The translations under genes were made by a program, and so were the position numbers. Below are positions 24,067 through 33,307 of a stretch of DNA of 64,000 nt, piece after piece (within the stretch, counting starts at the first letter, position 1; the number at the start of each line of letters is the position of its first letter). The notes beneath the pieces are model-generated. The model was not told the origin of the DNA, ran no database searches, and saw nothing but the letters and a program-made list of their open reading frames with translations. Source of the DNA: Pseudoxanthomonas koreensis (GTDB lineage Bacteria; Pseudomonadota; Gammaproteobacteria; Xanthomonadales; Xanthomonadaceae); the NCBI RefSeq assembly GCF_010093225.1, contig NZ_PDWM01000007.1, positions 26,131 through 90,130 of the forward strand. The letters run 5' to 3'.

Positions 24067-26475
24067 ATGAGGCCGGGGAACGACCCGCCAGCGGGCGGCG
24101 GCGAGGCCGCGCGCTACCGTTTCGACGGCATCGTGGTGGACGCGGCCGCGCACACCGTGACCCGTGACGGCCATGGCCAGGCGCTGGAGCCCAAGGCCTT
24201 TGCCGTGCTGCTGGCGCTGCTGCGCCGCCCCGGCGAGCTGCAGGTCCGCGACGACCTGCTCGACCAGGTCTGGGGCCACCGCCACGTGACTCCCGGCGTG
24301 CTGACCCGGGCCATCGCCCAGCTGCGCGCGGCGCTGGACGACGATTCGCAGCACCCGAAGTACATCCAGACCCAGCATGCGCTGGGGTACCGGTTCATCG
24401 GCCAGCTCGAGGCGGGGGAGGCGGAGGCGCCGGGTGGAACCGGGGCGGCGCCGATGGCCGTGGCGGGGGGGCCGGCCGCCACCGGTGACGGCACGGGTGC
24501 GCAGCCGGGTGTGGCACCGGGTGATGTGGCGGCGGTCGTGCCGGGCGCGGGGGCGGCGCCTGCAACGGGACCGCCACCCGCACCTGAATTCGCGGCACCG
24601 GCCACGTCTGCCGTACCTGCCGCGGCCGCCGCGTCTGCTGCTCCGGCTTCACCCGCGTCACCTGCCGCACCTGCCGCGCCTGCCGCCGCCGCTGCTGCCG
24701 TCGCCCCCGCCTCCGTCGCACCCACTGCAGCGCCGGACGATGCGTCCGCACCCGGTCGCGGCCGGCTCGGCGGCACCGTGCTCACGCTCCTGCTGGCGGT
24801 GCTGGTCGGCGTCTGGCTGTGGCGCGGCGACACGCCGCCGGCGGCGCCGGCGAGCACGTCGATCGCGGTCCTGCCCTTCACCCCCCTGAGCGACCGCCGC
24901 GAGGACCAGTATTTCGCCGAGGGGCTGTCGATGGAGATGCTCGACGCGCTGTCGGGCGTGCACGGGATGAAGGTCGCCGCGTGGCGGCCGCCGGAGGCGA
25001 TCGACCGCAGCCAGGGTGTGCAGGCCCTGGGCAAGCTGCTGGGCGTGGCCGCGGTGCTGGACGCCAGCGTCCGCCGCGACGGCGAGCGCCTGCGCATCAG
25101 CGCGCGCCTGTCCGATACCCGCAGCGGCTACACCCTGTGGTCGCACAACTACGAAGGCACCGCCGACAGCGTCTTCGACACCCAGACCGACATCGCCAAC
25201 GCGGTGACCGCCGCGCTGCTGGAGGTCCTGCCCGAAGAGCGCGAGGCGCTGCGCCGGCGCCTGGCGCCGACCCGCAATGCGATGGCGTTCGACGCCTACC
25301 TGCTCGGCCTGAAGCAGCTGGTGCACCCGCAGGGCGAGGGCGCCGCACAGGATGCGGCGAAGCATTTCCGCACTGCGCTGGAGGCCGATGCCGGCTTCGC
25401 CCGCGCCCAGGCGGGGTTGTGCCGCTGGGAACTGTGGAACTTCGAGTCCAACCACAACACCGAGGCGTTCGCCAAGGCCAGGCTGGCGTGCCTGCGTGCG
25501 ATGAACATGGATCGCTCGATGGGCGAGGTCAGCCTGGCGCTGGGTGACCTGTACCGGATCCAGGGCGAACCGGCGCAGGCGATGAAGTACTACAACGACA
25601 TCATCGAGGATCCGCGGATGCGCTGGCAGGCGCTGGTCGGGCGCGCCAAGCTGGCCATGGACGAAGGCCGCGAGGAAGACGCCATGCGCGACTTCCGCCT
25701 GGCCCTGCAGGAAAGCCCGGGCAACGCCCAGGTGCATGCCGAGCTGGGCTACCAGCAGTACCGGCTCGGCCATTACCGCGAAGCGATCGACTCGTACCGC
25801 GCGGTGGTAGCGCTGCGCCCCGACTCGGCGATCATGTGGAGCATCCTCGGCGGCCTGCTGGTCACGGCGGGCGACAACGAGGAAGGCGAGGCGGCGCTGC
25901 AGCGCTCGCTCGCGATCGAGCCCAGCGAAGCACCGCTGGCCAACCTGGGCACGTTGCGCTACGAAAAGGGCGACTATGCCGGCGCCGCGGAGCTGTACCG
26001 CCGCGCCAGCGAACTCAATCCCGGCGACTTCCTCTACCTCGGCTACCTGGCCGACGCGCTCGACGCCGATCCGCGCACCGCCGCGCAGGCACGGGAGCCG
26101 TACGGGCAGGCGGCCATGCTCGCGCAACGCTTCATCGAGGCCAAGCCCGACCATGCCAGGGCGGTCGCCCAGCTTGGCTGGTACCGGGCGCAGCTGGGCG
26201 AGCGCGAGGCCGCGCTGGGCCTGGCCGAGCGCGCCGCGGCGCTGCGCGACGAGCCGGCCGAGGTTGCGTTCCTCGGCGCGACCACCTTTGCCGTACTCGG
26301 CCTGCCCGACCGCGCGCGCGGCGCACTGCAGGCCGCGCGTGCCGCCGGCTTCCCGGAATCGCGCATCGCCAGCAATGCAGTCCTGCGCCGCACCGGCCTG
26401 GCCGACCCGGCCGCGCCAGCGCCTGAGGCCGCATCCGAACCCCCCGCGAACGCGGTGGCACCACGAGGAGAATGA
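24067..26475 (+). CDS. CadC-like transmembrane regulator with TolB-like domain and TPR repeats
   Basis: An 802-residue protein. Residues about 10-115 are an OmpR/CadC-type winged helix (YRFDGIVVDAAAHTVTRDG, LEPKAFAVLLALLRRPGE, LRAALDDDSQHPKYIQT). A long Ala/Pro/Thr linker (about 118-230) leads to one membrane helix (TVLTLLLAVLVGVWLW, about 238-255). The periplasmic part has a TolB/FlgO-like domain (IAVLPFTPLSDRREDQYFAEG) and then about eight TPR-like repeats to the end. The layout is that of membrane-bound one-component regulators sensing an extracytoplasmic signal. ATG 24067 is preferred to TTG 24061. A 71-residue gene follows after one base. Confidence 0.88.
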   Translation: MRPGNDPPAGGGEAARYRFDGIVVDAAAHTVTRDGHGQALEPKAFAVLLALLRRPGELQVRDDLLDQVWGHRHVTPGVLTRAIAQLRAALDDDSQHPKYIQTQHALGYRFIGQLEAGEAEAPGGTGAAPMAVAGGPAATGDGTGAQPGVAPGDVAAVVPGAGAAPATGPPPAPEFAAPATSAVPAAAAASAAPASPASPAAPAAPAAAAAAVAPASVAPTAAPDDASAPGRGRLGGTVLTLLLAVLVGVWLWRGDTPPAAPASTSIAVLPFTPLSDRREDQYFAEGLSMEMLDALSGVHGMKVAAWRPPEAIDRSQGVQALGKLLGVAAVLDASVRRDGERLRISARLSDTRSGYTLWSHNYEGTADSVFDTQTDIANAVTAALLEVLPEEREALRRRLAPTRNAMAFDAYLLGLKQLVHPQGEGAAQDAAKHFRTALEADAGFARAQAGLCRWELWNFESNHNTEAFAKARLACLRAMNMDRSMGEVSLALGDLYRIQGEPAQAMKYYNDIIEDPRMRWQALVGRAKLAMDEGREEDAMRDFRLALQESPGNAQVHAELGYQQYRLGHYREAIDSYRAVVALRPDSAIMWSILGGLLVTAGDNEEGEAALQRSLAIEPSEAPLANLGTLRYEKGDYAGAAELYRRASELNPGDFLYLGYLADALDADPRTAAQAREPYGQAAMLAQRFIEAKPDHARAVAQLGWYRAQLGEREAALGLAERAAALRDEPAEVAFLGATTFAVLGLPDRARGALQAARAAGFPESRIASNAVLRRTGLADPAAPAPEAASEPPANAVAPRGE

Positions 26476-26476
26476 A

Positions 26477-26692
26477 ATGCAAAGGCTCGAAAAGAAGCGC
26501 CTTTCGATCGAACTGGCGGAAGGCGTATACATCGATGTCGACGTCCAGCCAGTCCTCAGCGGGACGGCTGTGCCCATACCGCCGCCCAAGCTGATCGCCC
26601 GGTTCGCGGTGGGCGTCGACGACTGCTCTGGAAAGTCGCAACCGATGGAACTGGAGATCCTGGTCGCCGTCAGCCACCGCTCCGCTGATTGA
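26477..26692 (+). CDS. Small protein coupled to the TPR regulator, unknown function
   Basis: A 71-residue acidic protein starting MQRLEKKRLSIELAEGVYI. It begins one base after the TGA of the upstream regulator, with GAGGAG at its ribosome-binding site inside the end of that gene, so translation is coupled. There is no signal peptide or membrane segment; it is mostly beta-rich (YIDVDVQPV, LIARFAVGVDD, ELEILVAVSH). It may be an accessory of the regulator. Confidence 0.65.
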   Translation: MQRLEKKRLSIELAEGVYIDVDVQPVLSGTAVPIPPPKLIARFAVGVDDCSGKSQPMELEILVAVSHRSAD

Positions 26693-26730
26693 GCGCGTGG
26701 TTGCATCCAGCACAGGCGGGTCCCGGCTGC

Positions 26731-27573
26731 TCAGCGCCGCTGTGCCAGCACCCCGTCCAGCGCTGGCTGCGCGCGGAAGCCGGCCTTCTCCAGCCGCCTG
26801 GCCACCTCTCGCGGCACGTCGCGGCCGCTGGTCAGGCGGTTCGGCGTGCCGGTGTAGTGGAACAGGCTGCCGCCGCGGCGCAGGACCCGCGCGAGCTGGT
26901 CGTAGAACGCCTGCGAATACAGTTCGCCGGCGATGCCGAAGCGCGGCGGGTCGTGCAGCAGCGCATCGAAGGAAGCATCGGGCAAGGATGCGATCGCCTG
27001 CGACACGTCGTCATGGCCCAGCGGCAGGCGCCCGCCGCTGGTCGCCGCGTCCGGATCGGGCGACCACGGGTTGAGCGTGCGCAGCCACAGCACGCTGTCG
27101 TTCTTTTCGAACGAGAGGATCCGCGCCACGCCAGCATCGAGGCAGCAGGCGGCGAAATAGCCCAGCCCGCCACAGGTATCGAGCACGGCCTTGCCGTGCG
27201 GCTGCACCAGCGCGACCTTGCGCCGCGCGTCGTCCAGCGGCGACTCCTTCGAGGTCGGCAGCATCTTGATGCCGTCGATCTCGAAGGTCGGAGCGCCCCA
27301 GGGGGTGGGCACCAGCTTTATCAGCGAACCGGCGTAGCGCGATACCACGGCCCAGTCGTCGCCGTCGAACCAGTGGATCGTGCGTTCCCTGGGCGGTTCG
27401 GGGTACGGATAGGCCGTTCCGCGCCAGTGCCACTGCGCGGCGTCGAGCCGCGCTTCGCCGTCACTGCGGCCCAGGTCGAGCGAACCGGTCCAGGCCCGCG
27501 CGCCGCGGTCGCGCGCGTCCAGCAGTGCCTGCGCGGTGTCGCGGATCAGCAATGGGCCGGTGTAGTGGGGCAC
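26731..27573 (-). CDS. Class I SAM-dependent methyltransferase
   Basis: A 280-residue protein. The Rossmann motif I is VLDTCGGLGYFAACCLDAG (about 129-147), followed by ILSFEKND (motif II acid), a DVSQAIASLPDASFDALLHDPPRF stretch (about 185-208) with the D-P-P of motif IV, and LRRGGSLFHYTG. The D-P-P-R-F is like amino-group or spermidine-synthase-like methylases; the substrate is unknown. The start is taken as GTG 27573, with GAGGA upstream; TTG 27591 is possible. It is the last gene of a four-gene minus-strand run, 14 bp after the GST gene. Confidence 0.82.
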   Translation of the reverse strand: MPHYTGPLLIRDTAQALLDARDRGARAWTGSLDLGRSDGEARLDAAQWHWRGTAYPYPEPPRERTIHWFDGDDWAVVSRYAGSLIKLVPTPWGAPTFEIDGIKMLPTSKESPLDDARRKVALVQPHGKAVLDTCGGLGYFAACCLDAGVARILSFEKNDSVLWLRTLNPWSPDPDAATSGGRLPLGHDDVSQAIASLPDASFDALLHDPPRFGIAGELYSQAFYDQLARVLRRGGSLFHYTGTPNRLTSGRDVPREVARRLEKAGFRAQPALDGVLAQRR

Positions 27574-27587
27574 GGTGGTCTGGTTCC

Positions 27588-28244
27588 TCAATCGCGGTCC
27601 GGCGCACCCAGCGGGAAGTACGCACGGAACGGCCGTGCCTCGTCCACCGCGCGGGCGAACGAGGGGCGCGCCAGCAGCCGCGTACGGTAGGCGTGCACGC
27701 GGGCGTGGTCCGGCGCGATCGCATGGGTCCAGTCGGCGTAGAACAGGAACGGCGCCGCGCCGCAGTCGGCCAGGCTGAACTGCGCGCCTGCCGCCCACGG
27801 GCGGTCGTCGGCCAGGTGCCGTTCCAGCCAGGCATAGGCGGTGTCGAGCATGCGCCGTGCCTCGGCCACGCCGTACGGGTCGCGGTCGGCTTCGGCGCGG
27901 ATCGCGTCGAACACGATCTTCTGTTGTGGCGTGGACACGTAGTTGTCGAAGAAGCGGTCGAGCATGCGCACCTCCAGCGCCGCGCGCGGATCGGCGGGCA
28001 GCAGTTGCACCGGACCGGGATGGTGCAGCTGCAGGTATTCGATGATGGTGCTGGCCTCCAGCACCGTGCGTTCGCCGTCGACCAGCACCGGGAAGCGCTT
28101 GATCGGCCACAGCGCCTCGAGCGCCTGGCCGTGCGCGCGGTCTTCCAGGTTGCGGTACTCGAACGCGGTGGCGTTCTCGTACAGCGCCACCAGCACCTTC
28201 TGGCAGTAGGAGGAGAACGGATGGGCGTAGAGGGCGGGAAGCAT
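27588..28244 (-). CDS. Glutathione S-transferase family protein
   Basis: A 218-residue GST. The N-terminal thioredoxin-like domain has ALYAHPFSSYCQKVLVALYE with Ser/Cys at the active-site position, then KRFPVLVDGERTVLEASTIIEYL (cis-Pro and the E-A-S glutathione-binding motif). The C-terminal helical domain has WAAGAQFSLADCGAAPFLFY. It may act in detoxification or thiol exchange. It follows acpH by 62 bp. Confidence 0.92.
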   Translation of the reverse strand: MLPALYAHPFSSYCQKVLVALYENATAFEYRNLEDRAHGQALEALWPIKRFPVLVDGERTVLEASTIIEYLQLHHPGPVQLLPADPRAALEVRMLDRFFDNYVSTPQQKIVFDAIRAEADRDPYGVAEARRMLDTAYAWLERHLADDRPWAAGAQFSLADCGAAPFLFYADWTHAIAPDHARVHAYRTRLLARPSFARAVDEARPFRAYFPLGAPDRD

Positions 28245-28306
28245 GGGCGGGCTCGCGGTGGGAGGGAGTGGGCGATGCAGGGTGCGGCGCGGCGCGGGGT
28301 CAGGGC

Positions 28307-28912
28307 TCAGATGCCGGCGAACGGCGGCTCGCGCCGCAGCGCGGCCACGTACGCGACCAGTTGCGGGAAGAACACTTCGAAGCCCGCAGCGATTTCCGCT
28401 TCGTGCCGGCGCAGGTCGTCCAGGCAGGCGACCAGGCGCTCGCCGTTGCGCGACAGACGGGTGGCGATGCGGGCGACGGCGCGGTCGACGTTGCCGCGCT
28501 CGCGGTACGAGCCGAGCCAGTCGTGCGCGGCCATCAGCGGTGCGATCCGCTGCAGCCGTTCCGGCAGCACATCCGCGCGCGCGAGCAGGTGGCGATAGAA
28601 CGGCGCGGTGAACGCATCCAGCGGCCCTTCGGCATGACGCTCCCAGTCGCGCGCCAGGCAGTGGTCGTAGTACACGTCCAGGGCGATGCCGGCGTAGCGC
28701 TGGCGGCCCTCGCCGAACAGGCGCCGCGCGCCGGCCACGACCGGGTGGTCGTCGGTGTAGCGATCCACCCGGCGGTGGACCAGGATCTCGCGCCGCTCCA
28801 CCGGGCTCCAGTCGTCCAGCGCGGCCAGGCCGAACACGAAGTCGCCCAGCAGCGCGCCGAGCATCGCTTCGTGGTCGGGACGGGCGAGGTAGAGGTGGGC
28901 CAGGTAGTTCAT
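28307..28912 (-). CDS. acpH: Acyl carrier protein phosphodiesterase (AcpH family)
   Basis: A 201-residue protein starting MNYLAHLYLARPDHEAMLGALLGDFV. Conserved blocks VHRRVDRYTDDHPVV and ALDVYYDHCLARDWERHA carry the metal-binding His/Asp residues of the AcpH (YajB) family. This enzyme removes 4'-phosphopantetheine from holo-ACP. Its start overlaps the stop of the serine hydrolase gene by four bases (ATGA), so the two are translated together. Confidence 0.88.
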   Translation of the reverse strand: MNYLAHLYLARPDHEAMLGALLGDFVFGLAALDDWSPVERREILVHRRVDRYTDDHPVVAGARRLFGEGRQRYAGIALDVYYDHCLARDWERHAEGPLDAFTAPFYRHLLARADVLPERLQRIAPLMAAHDWLGSYRERGNVDRAVARIATRLSRNGERLVACLDDLRRHEAEIAAGFEVFFPQLVAYVAALRREPPFAGI

Positions 28913-30138
28913 CGCGGTGCGTCGTCCTGGCCGCGCGCCATCGCTTCCTCGATCGCGGTGAACGCCGAGTGCCGGCCCGGCGCCGCGTCTTCCATGCCGG
29001 TGGCGAAATAGACCACGCCGGTGCCGGCGGCGCGGTCCAGCCACAGCCCCGAAAGCAGGCCGTAGGCCGAGCCGCTGTGGCCCACGCGCGCCACGCCGTC
29101 GCCGAACAGGTCGTTGTGGCAGCCGGGCACCGGCGTGGCCAGGCTTTGCGTGGCCAGCCCGTAGCGGCAGAAGAAGCCGGCGCGCGACTGGCCGCTGTCG
29201 TCTTCCTCGGCGGTGACGCCGTTGCCGTCCACCAAAGTCCATTGCGGCGCGAACAGTGCCTCCACCGATGCCGGCCGCAGCAGGCGCACGCCGTCGAGTT
29301 CGCCGCCGCGCAGCAGCAGCTGGCCGATCCTGGCCAGCCCGTTGGCGGAGATGCGCATGCCGCCCTGCGGCGAGAACAGCGCGCCGTTCGCACCGGGGCG
29401 CCACAGTGAAAGATCGCAGCCGCCGTCGCGCGCCGGGCGTACCGGACAGGCCGGGCGTGCGCCGCGAAGGTCGTCGGTGGCCGGCGCGCCCTGCGCGTCG
29501 TACTGGACCACCGCGTGCGACACCGCCGCGTCGCTGCAGGTGACCCAGCCGAAGCAGGCGTCCAGGTTGAGCGGTTCGAACAGCAGGCGTCGCATCAGCA
29601 GGTCGAAGCGTTCGCCGCTGGCGCGCTCCATCACTGCGGCCACCAGCGGGAAGTTGAGGTTGGCGTAGCGGAACCAGCCGCCCGGTGCGTGCGCGGCGTC
29701 CCAGGCGCGCGGATCGGCGAGCAGGTCGCGCACTTCGCCGTCCAGCGGCACCTGCCAGTAGCCGGCCGCGTCGGTGATGCCGCTGGTATGCGACAGCAGC
29801 AGGCGCAGGCTGATCGGCACGTCCGGATGGGCCGGATGGCGCAGGGTCCAGCCCAGCAACGGCGACACGTCCGCATCCAGGTCGAGCTGGCCGGCCTCGA
29901 CCATGCGCATCACCGCGATGGCCACGGCCAGCTTGGAGATCGAGGCCATGCGCACTGGATCGTCTGCACTGACGGCGCGGCCACTGGCGGTGTCCGCTAC
30001 GCCGGTCGCGCGGGAAGCGGTGATCGCCTCGCGGTCGAAGGCCACCCGCACTTGCGCCACCGGCGTGGCCGCGGTCGCGGGCAGCCAGGGGAGGGCGAGC
30101 AGGACAACCAGGCAGGGCAGGGAACGCTTCGAGCGCAT
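28909..30138 (-). CDS. Exported serine hydrolase, class C beta-lactamase family
   Basis: A 409-residue protein with a signal peptide (RSLPCLVVLLALPWLPATA). The serine-beta-lactamase motifs are S-x-x-K in MASISKLAVA (about 66-72), Y-A-N in WFRYANLNFPL, and a VGHSGSAYG third motif. Two insertions carry cysteines. Such proteins are usually esterases or D-aminopeptidases rather than true beta-lactamases. First gene of the run to acpH, GST and methyltransferase. Confidence 0.9.
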   Translation of the reverse strand: MRSKRSLPCLVVLLALPWLPATAATPVAQVRVAFDREAITASRATGVADTASGRAVSADDPVRMASISKLAVAIAVMRMVEAGQLDLDADVSPLLGWTLRHPAHPDVPISLRLLLSHTSGITDAAGYWQVPLDGEVRDLLADPRAWDAAHAPGGWFRYANLNFPLVAAVMERASGERFDLLMRRLLFEPLNLDACFGWVTCSDAAVSHAVVQYDAQGAPATDDLRGARPACPVRPARDGGCDLSLWRPGANGALFSPQGGMRISANGLARIGQLLLRGGELDGVRLLRPASVEALFAPQWTLVDGNGVTAEEDDSGQSRAGFFCRYGLATQSLATPVPGCHNDLFGDGVARVGHSGSAYGLLSGLWLDRAAGTGVVYFATGMEDAAPGRHSAFTAIEEAMARGQDDAPR

Positions 30139-30476
30139 GGGATCGCATCCCGGACGGAAGGCCGCCGCCTCCCACGCCCGCTAGGATGCCGCGCTCCGCC
30201 CGGCCCCGGCCAGTACGCCCCCTGTAGGAGCCCACTTCAGGGGGCGACCCGACGAGGCTGGAATACGCGGTTCTCAACGCGCAATCTCCGGATCGGCCGC
30301 GTTGGACGTGGCCGAATCCGTGCGCCACCGGGTCGCCCCCTGAAGTGGGCTCCTACAGGGAGGGCGACACCTGCCATACGCCACGGAAGGGTCGCTTCGC
30401 GCCGGAGCATTTAGACTGTGTCGCTTCGCCGGCGCCACGCGCGCCGGTGCTTCCATCCGCTTCCGTGAGAGTCCCC
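30139..30476. other. Divergent intergenic region upstream of fabV
   Basis: 338 bp between the serine hydrolase (minus) and fabV (plus). Its middle is filled by the dispersed palindromic element at 30222-30358. The remaining 118 bp before fabV has no clear -35/-10 that I can defend. Confidence 0.6.
30222..30358. repeat. Dispersed palindromic element, copy B (137 bp)
   Basis: Outer arms TGTAGGAGCCCACTTCAGGG and onward to GGCGACCC, with their exact reverse complement at the far end (about 28 bp each). The inner region shares GCTGGAA, TCAACGCGC and TCCGGA with the other copies. Located between diverging genes. Confidence 0.9.
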
Positions 30477-31682
30477 GTGGTCATCCATCCGAAAGTCCGA
30501 GGCTTCATCTGCACCACCGCCCACCCGCTGGGCTGCGCGAAGAACGTGCAGGACCAGATCCGGTTCGTGCAGGCGCAGGGCGTGCGCGACGGCGGCCCCA
30601 AGCGGGTGCTGGTGATCGGCGCCTCCACCGGCTACGGCCTGGCCGCGCGCATCACCGCCGCCTTCGGCTACGGCGCGGCCACCCTGGGCGTGTTCTTCGA
30701 GAAGCCGGGCACGGAGAAGAAGACCGGCAACCCCGGCTGGTACAACTCGGCCGCCTTCGACCGCTACGCCAAGGAAGCGGGCCTGTGGAGCCGCTCGATC
30801 AACGGCGACGCGTTCTCCGACGAGGTGCGCGCCAAGGCGATCGAACTGATCGGCGAGATGGGCGGCCCGGTCGACCTGGTGGTGTACTCGCTGGCCTCGC
30901 CGGTGCGGCGCCTGCCCGACACCGGCGAGCTCAAGCGCTCGGCGCTCAAGCCGATCGGCGCGCCCTACCAGGCCACCGCGGTGGACACCAACCGCGACCA
31001 GATCATCCAGGCCACGGTCGAGCCGGCCAGCGACGAGGAAATCGCCGACACCATCCGGGTGATGGGCGGCGAGGACTGGGAACTGTGGATCGATGCACTG
31101 GCGCGGGCCGGCGTGCTCGCGCCCGACGCGAAGACGGTGGCCTTCAGCTACATCGGCACCGAGATCACCTGGCCGATCTACTGGCACGGCGCGCTGGGCA
31201 AGGCCAAGGAAGACCTGGACCGCGCCGCGCACGCGCTGGACGCGAAACTGGCGCCCGGCGGCGGCCAGGCCAATGTGGCGGTGCTCAAGTCGGTGGTGAC
31301 CCAGGCCAGCGCGGCGATCCCGGTGATGCCGCTGTACATCGCCATCGTCTACCGGATCATGAAGGAGAAGGGGCTGCACGAGGGCACGATCGAACAGCTC
31401 GAGCGCACCTTCCGCGAGCACCTGTACGCGGCCGCGCCGCCGCCGACGGATGATTCCAACCGCCTGCGCCTGGACGACCGTGAACTGCGCGACGACGTGC
31501 AGCAGGCCTGTCGCGACCTGTGGCCCACGGTGACCACGGAAAACCTGTTCGAGCTGACCGACTACGCCAGCTACAAGCACGATTTCCTCAAGCTGTTCGG
31601 CTTCGAGCGGCAGGACGTGGACTACGACGCCGACACCGACCCGGTCACCCCGTTCGACGTGGTCGACCTGACCGGCGAGTAA
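30477..31682 (+). CDS. fabV: Enoyl-ACP reductase, FabV type
   Basis: A 401-residue NADH-dependent trans-2-enoyl-ACP reductase, the last step of fatty acid elongation. The start is GTG 30477, giving [20 protein letters not shown], the family N-terminus. The nucleotide loop is [12 protein letters not shown]. The active site Y-x8-K is in [13 protein letters not shown] (Tyr 235, Lys 244), the spacing typical of FabV, which is triclosan-tolerant. TYPICAL FabV C-terminal blocks ([21 protein letters not shown]) are intact. Confidence 0.96.
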   Translation: MVIHPKVRGFICTTAHPLGCAKNVQDQIRFVQAQGVRDGGPKRVLVIGASTGYGLAARITAAFGYGAATLGVFFEKPGTEKKTGNPGWYNSAAFDRYAKEAGLWSRSINGDAFSDEVRAKAIELIGEMGGPVDLVVYSLASPVRRLPDTGELKRSALKPIGAPYQATAVDTNRDQIIQATVEPASDEEIADTIRVMGGEDWELWIDALARAGVLAPDAKTVAFSYIGTEITWPIYWHGALGKAKEDLDRAAHALDAKLAPGGGQANVAVLKSVVTQASAAIPVMPLYIAIVYRIMKEKGLHEGTIEQLERTFREHLYAAAPPPTDDSNRLRLDDRELRDDVQQACRDLWPTVTTENLFELTDYASYKHDFLKLFGFERQDVDYDADTDPVTPFDVVDLTGE

Positions 31683-31756
31683 CCCCCGCGGGGCGTACAC
31701 GGCACGCGTGGCGTCGTGCGGCGCGCGTGCCATGTGGCATGCGCGGCTCGCATCAC

Positions 31757-31780
31757 GTAGAGCGGGGCTTGCCCCGCTGC
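31757..31780. repeat. Single arm of a GTAGAGCGGGGCTTGCCCCGC element
   Basis: GTAGAGCGGGGCTTGCCCCG followed by CTGC, itself a hairpin (GCGGGGC TT GCCCCGC). The same sequence occurs as an inverted pair at 41043-41067 and 41121-41145. It lies in the 183-bp gap between fabV and the next gene. Confidence 0.8.
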
Positions 31781-31865
31781 CGGCATATCCCGCGCATGAA
31801 CAGGGTGGCGGACGCACGGGAACTCATCGCCGTCGCGGAGGGTCAGCCGCAGGTCCGCATCGAGC

Positions 31866-32873
31866 GTGCCTTCTCCGAACGTGCCCCCCACCACTCCGTG
31901 GCCCGAAGATCTGTTGCCGCGAGCGCTGGCCCTGTGCGGGTCGGTGCTGCTGCTGGCGCTGGCGGGGAAACTGCTGCTGGGACCGGTGCGCACGACGCTG
32001 TCGATGGCACTGCCGGAGGAGCGCATCCGCCTGGTGTTTTCGGTGCGTGCGCCGGAAGCCGCGCCACCCGAATCGCCGGATGCGCCCCGCGCCACGGGCC
32101 AGCGGCGGCCAGGCGTGCCGCGCATGGACAGGGCAGCGCCTGCGCCGGCGCCGCCGTCGGTGCCTTCCGGCACGCGCGCGGCGGTGCAGCCGCCGCGGGT
32201 GCAACTGTACGGTGACGATGGCCGCCCGTACGTGCCGGCCGAGACCCGCGACCAATGGATCCGGCCACCCACCGCGGTGCCGGGCCTGCCGCGCGCGCCC
32301 ACGCAGGCCGCGGTTGATCCGCTGCACCGGCCCACGCCGGTGCAGCCACGCACGACCCGCTTCGCCAAAGACTGGATCAGCGACGGCGACATCGCCGACG
32401 TGACCGCGCAGGAGATCATGCGCGCTCAGCGCAAGATCGCCAAGTTCCTGCTGGGCAAGGACATCGAGCACGCGCGGGCCCGGCCTTCGCCGGAGGTGCG
32501 GTTCAACCCGGCGCGCCACGAGCGCGCCGGCGACCTCGGTAGCGAGGCCACCGGCGACGCCTACAAGGCCGCGCCGATCGACTACGAACCGGCACCGGGC
32601 CTGGACGGCGAAGCCAGCCGCCGCATCCGCGAACAGGTGGCCGCGCTGGAGACGGCGTACGCACGCTGCGACCGCACCCGCCTGCGCGCGCTGATGCAGC
32701 CGCTGCTGCTGCACCTGGACGAACTGCAGAAGGCCGAGGCCGCGTTCGCCCGCGGCGCCGACCCGGTGCGTGCCGAGCACATGCTGCCCAACGCCGCCAA
32801 TGCCGCCTGGGACCTGGCCCGGCGCGCGCTGTGGCACGCCGACGCGCGCATGGCCGGCTGCGCGGCGCGCTGA
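31866..32873 (+). CDS. Single-pass membrane protein of unknown function
   Basis: A 335-residue protein starting at GTG 31866. One N-terminal membrane helix (ALALCGSVLLLALAGKLLLG, about 21-40) leads to a Pro/Arg-rich region (about 60-160). A helical C-terminal part follows, with ALETAYARCDRTRLRALMQPLLLHLDELQKAE. No catalytic motif is recognised. The topology suggests an envelope protein with a large periplasmic part. Confidence 0.65.
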   Translation: MPSPNVPPTTPWPEDLLPRALALCGSVLLLALAGKLLLGPVRTTLSMALPEERIRLVFSVRAPEAAPPESPDAPRATGQRRPGVPRMDRAAPAPAPPSVPSGTRAAVQPPRVQLYGDDGRPYVPAETRDQWIRPPTAVPGLPRAPTQAAVDPLHRPTPVQPRTTRFAKDWISDGDIADVTAQEIMRAQRKIAKFLLGKDIEHARARPSPEVRFNPARHERAGDLGSEATGDAYKAAPIDYEPAPGLDGEASRRIREQVAALETAYARCDRTRLRALMQPLLLHLDELQKAEAAFARGADPVRAEHMLPNAANAAWDLARRALWHADARMAGCAAR

Positions 32874-32910
32874 ACGAAGCCGTGGCCGCGGCCGCGGCCT
32901 GCGGCGTGGC

Positions 32911-33153
32911 TTACTTGGACTCGATGAAGTAGGGCTCGACCGTGCCCTTGACCTTGATCGTCATCGGGTTGCCGCGGCGGTCGCGCGAGCGGCCGACCTG
33001 CACCCGGATCCAGCCTTCGCTGACCGAATACTCCTCCACGTTGTCGCGCTCCTGGCCGTTGAAGCGCACGCCGACGCCGCGGTCGAGCAGGGCCGCATCG
33101 TGGAACGGGCTGCGGGGGTCCATGGACAGGCGGTCGGGAGGCGTATCGCTCAT
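32911..33153 (-). CDS. DUF3297 family protein
   Basis: An 80-residue protein starting MSDTPPDRLSMDPRSPFHD. It has the compact DUF3297 pattern: GVRFNGQERDNVEEYSVSEGWIRV, then the basic GRSRDRRGNPMTIKVKGTVEPYF. A small beta-rich cytoplasmic protein without known function. The start codon lacks a good Shine-Dalgarno, but the conserved family N-terminus supports it. It is divergent from the YaeQ gene. Confidence 0.85.
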   Translation of the reverse strand: MSDTPPDRLSMDPRSPFHDAALLDRGVGVRFNGQERDNVEEYSVSEGWIRVQVGRSRDRRGNPMTIKVKGTVEPYFIESK

Positions 33154-33307
33154 CGGTGCGGTCTTGCGGCGTCGGTGGAGGCGCAAGGATACCGCCGAAG
33201 CGGCGCCGACGTGCCGCACACCCCGCCGCGGGCCGCGCGTATCATGCGACGCCTTGCCCACCCGCACCGCCGATTCCGGCCCGTGGGGGGCGCGACCAGG
33301 ACATCCC

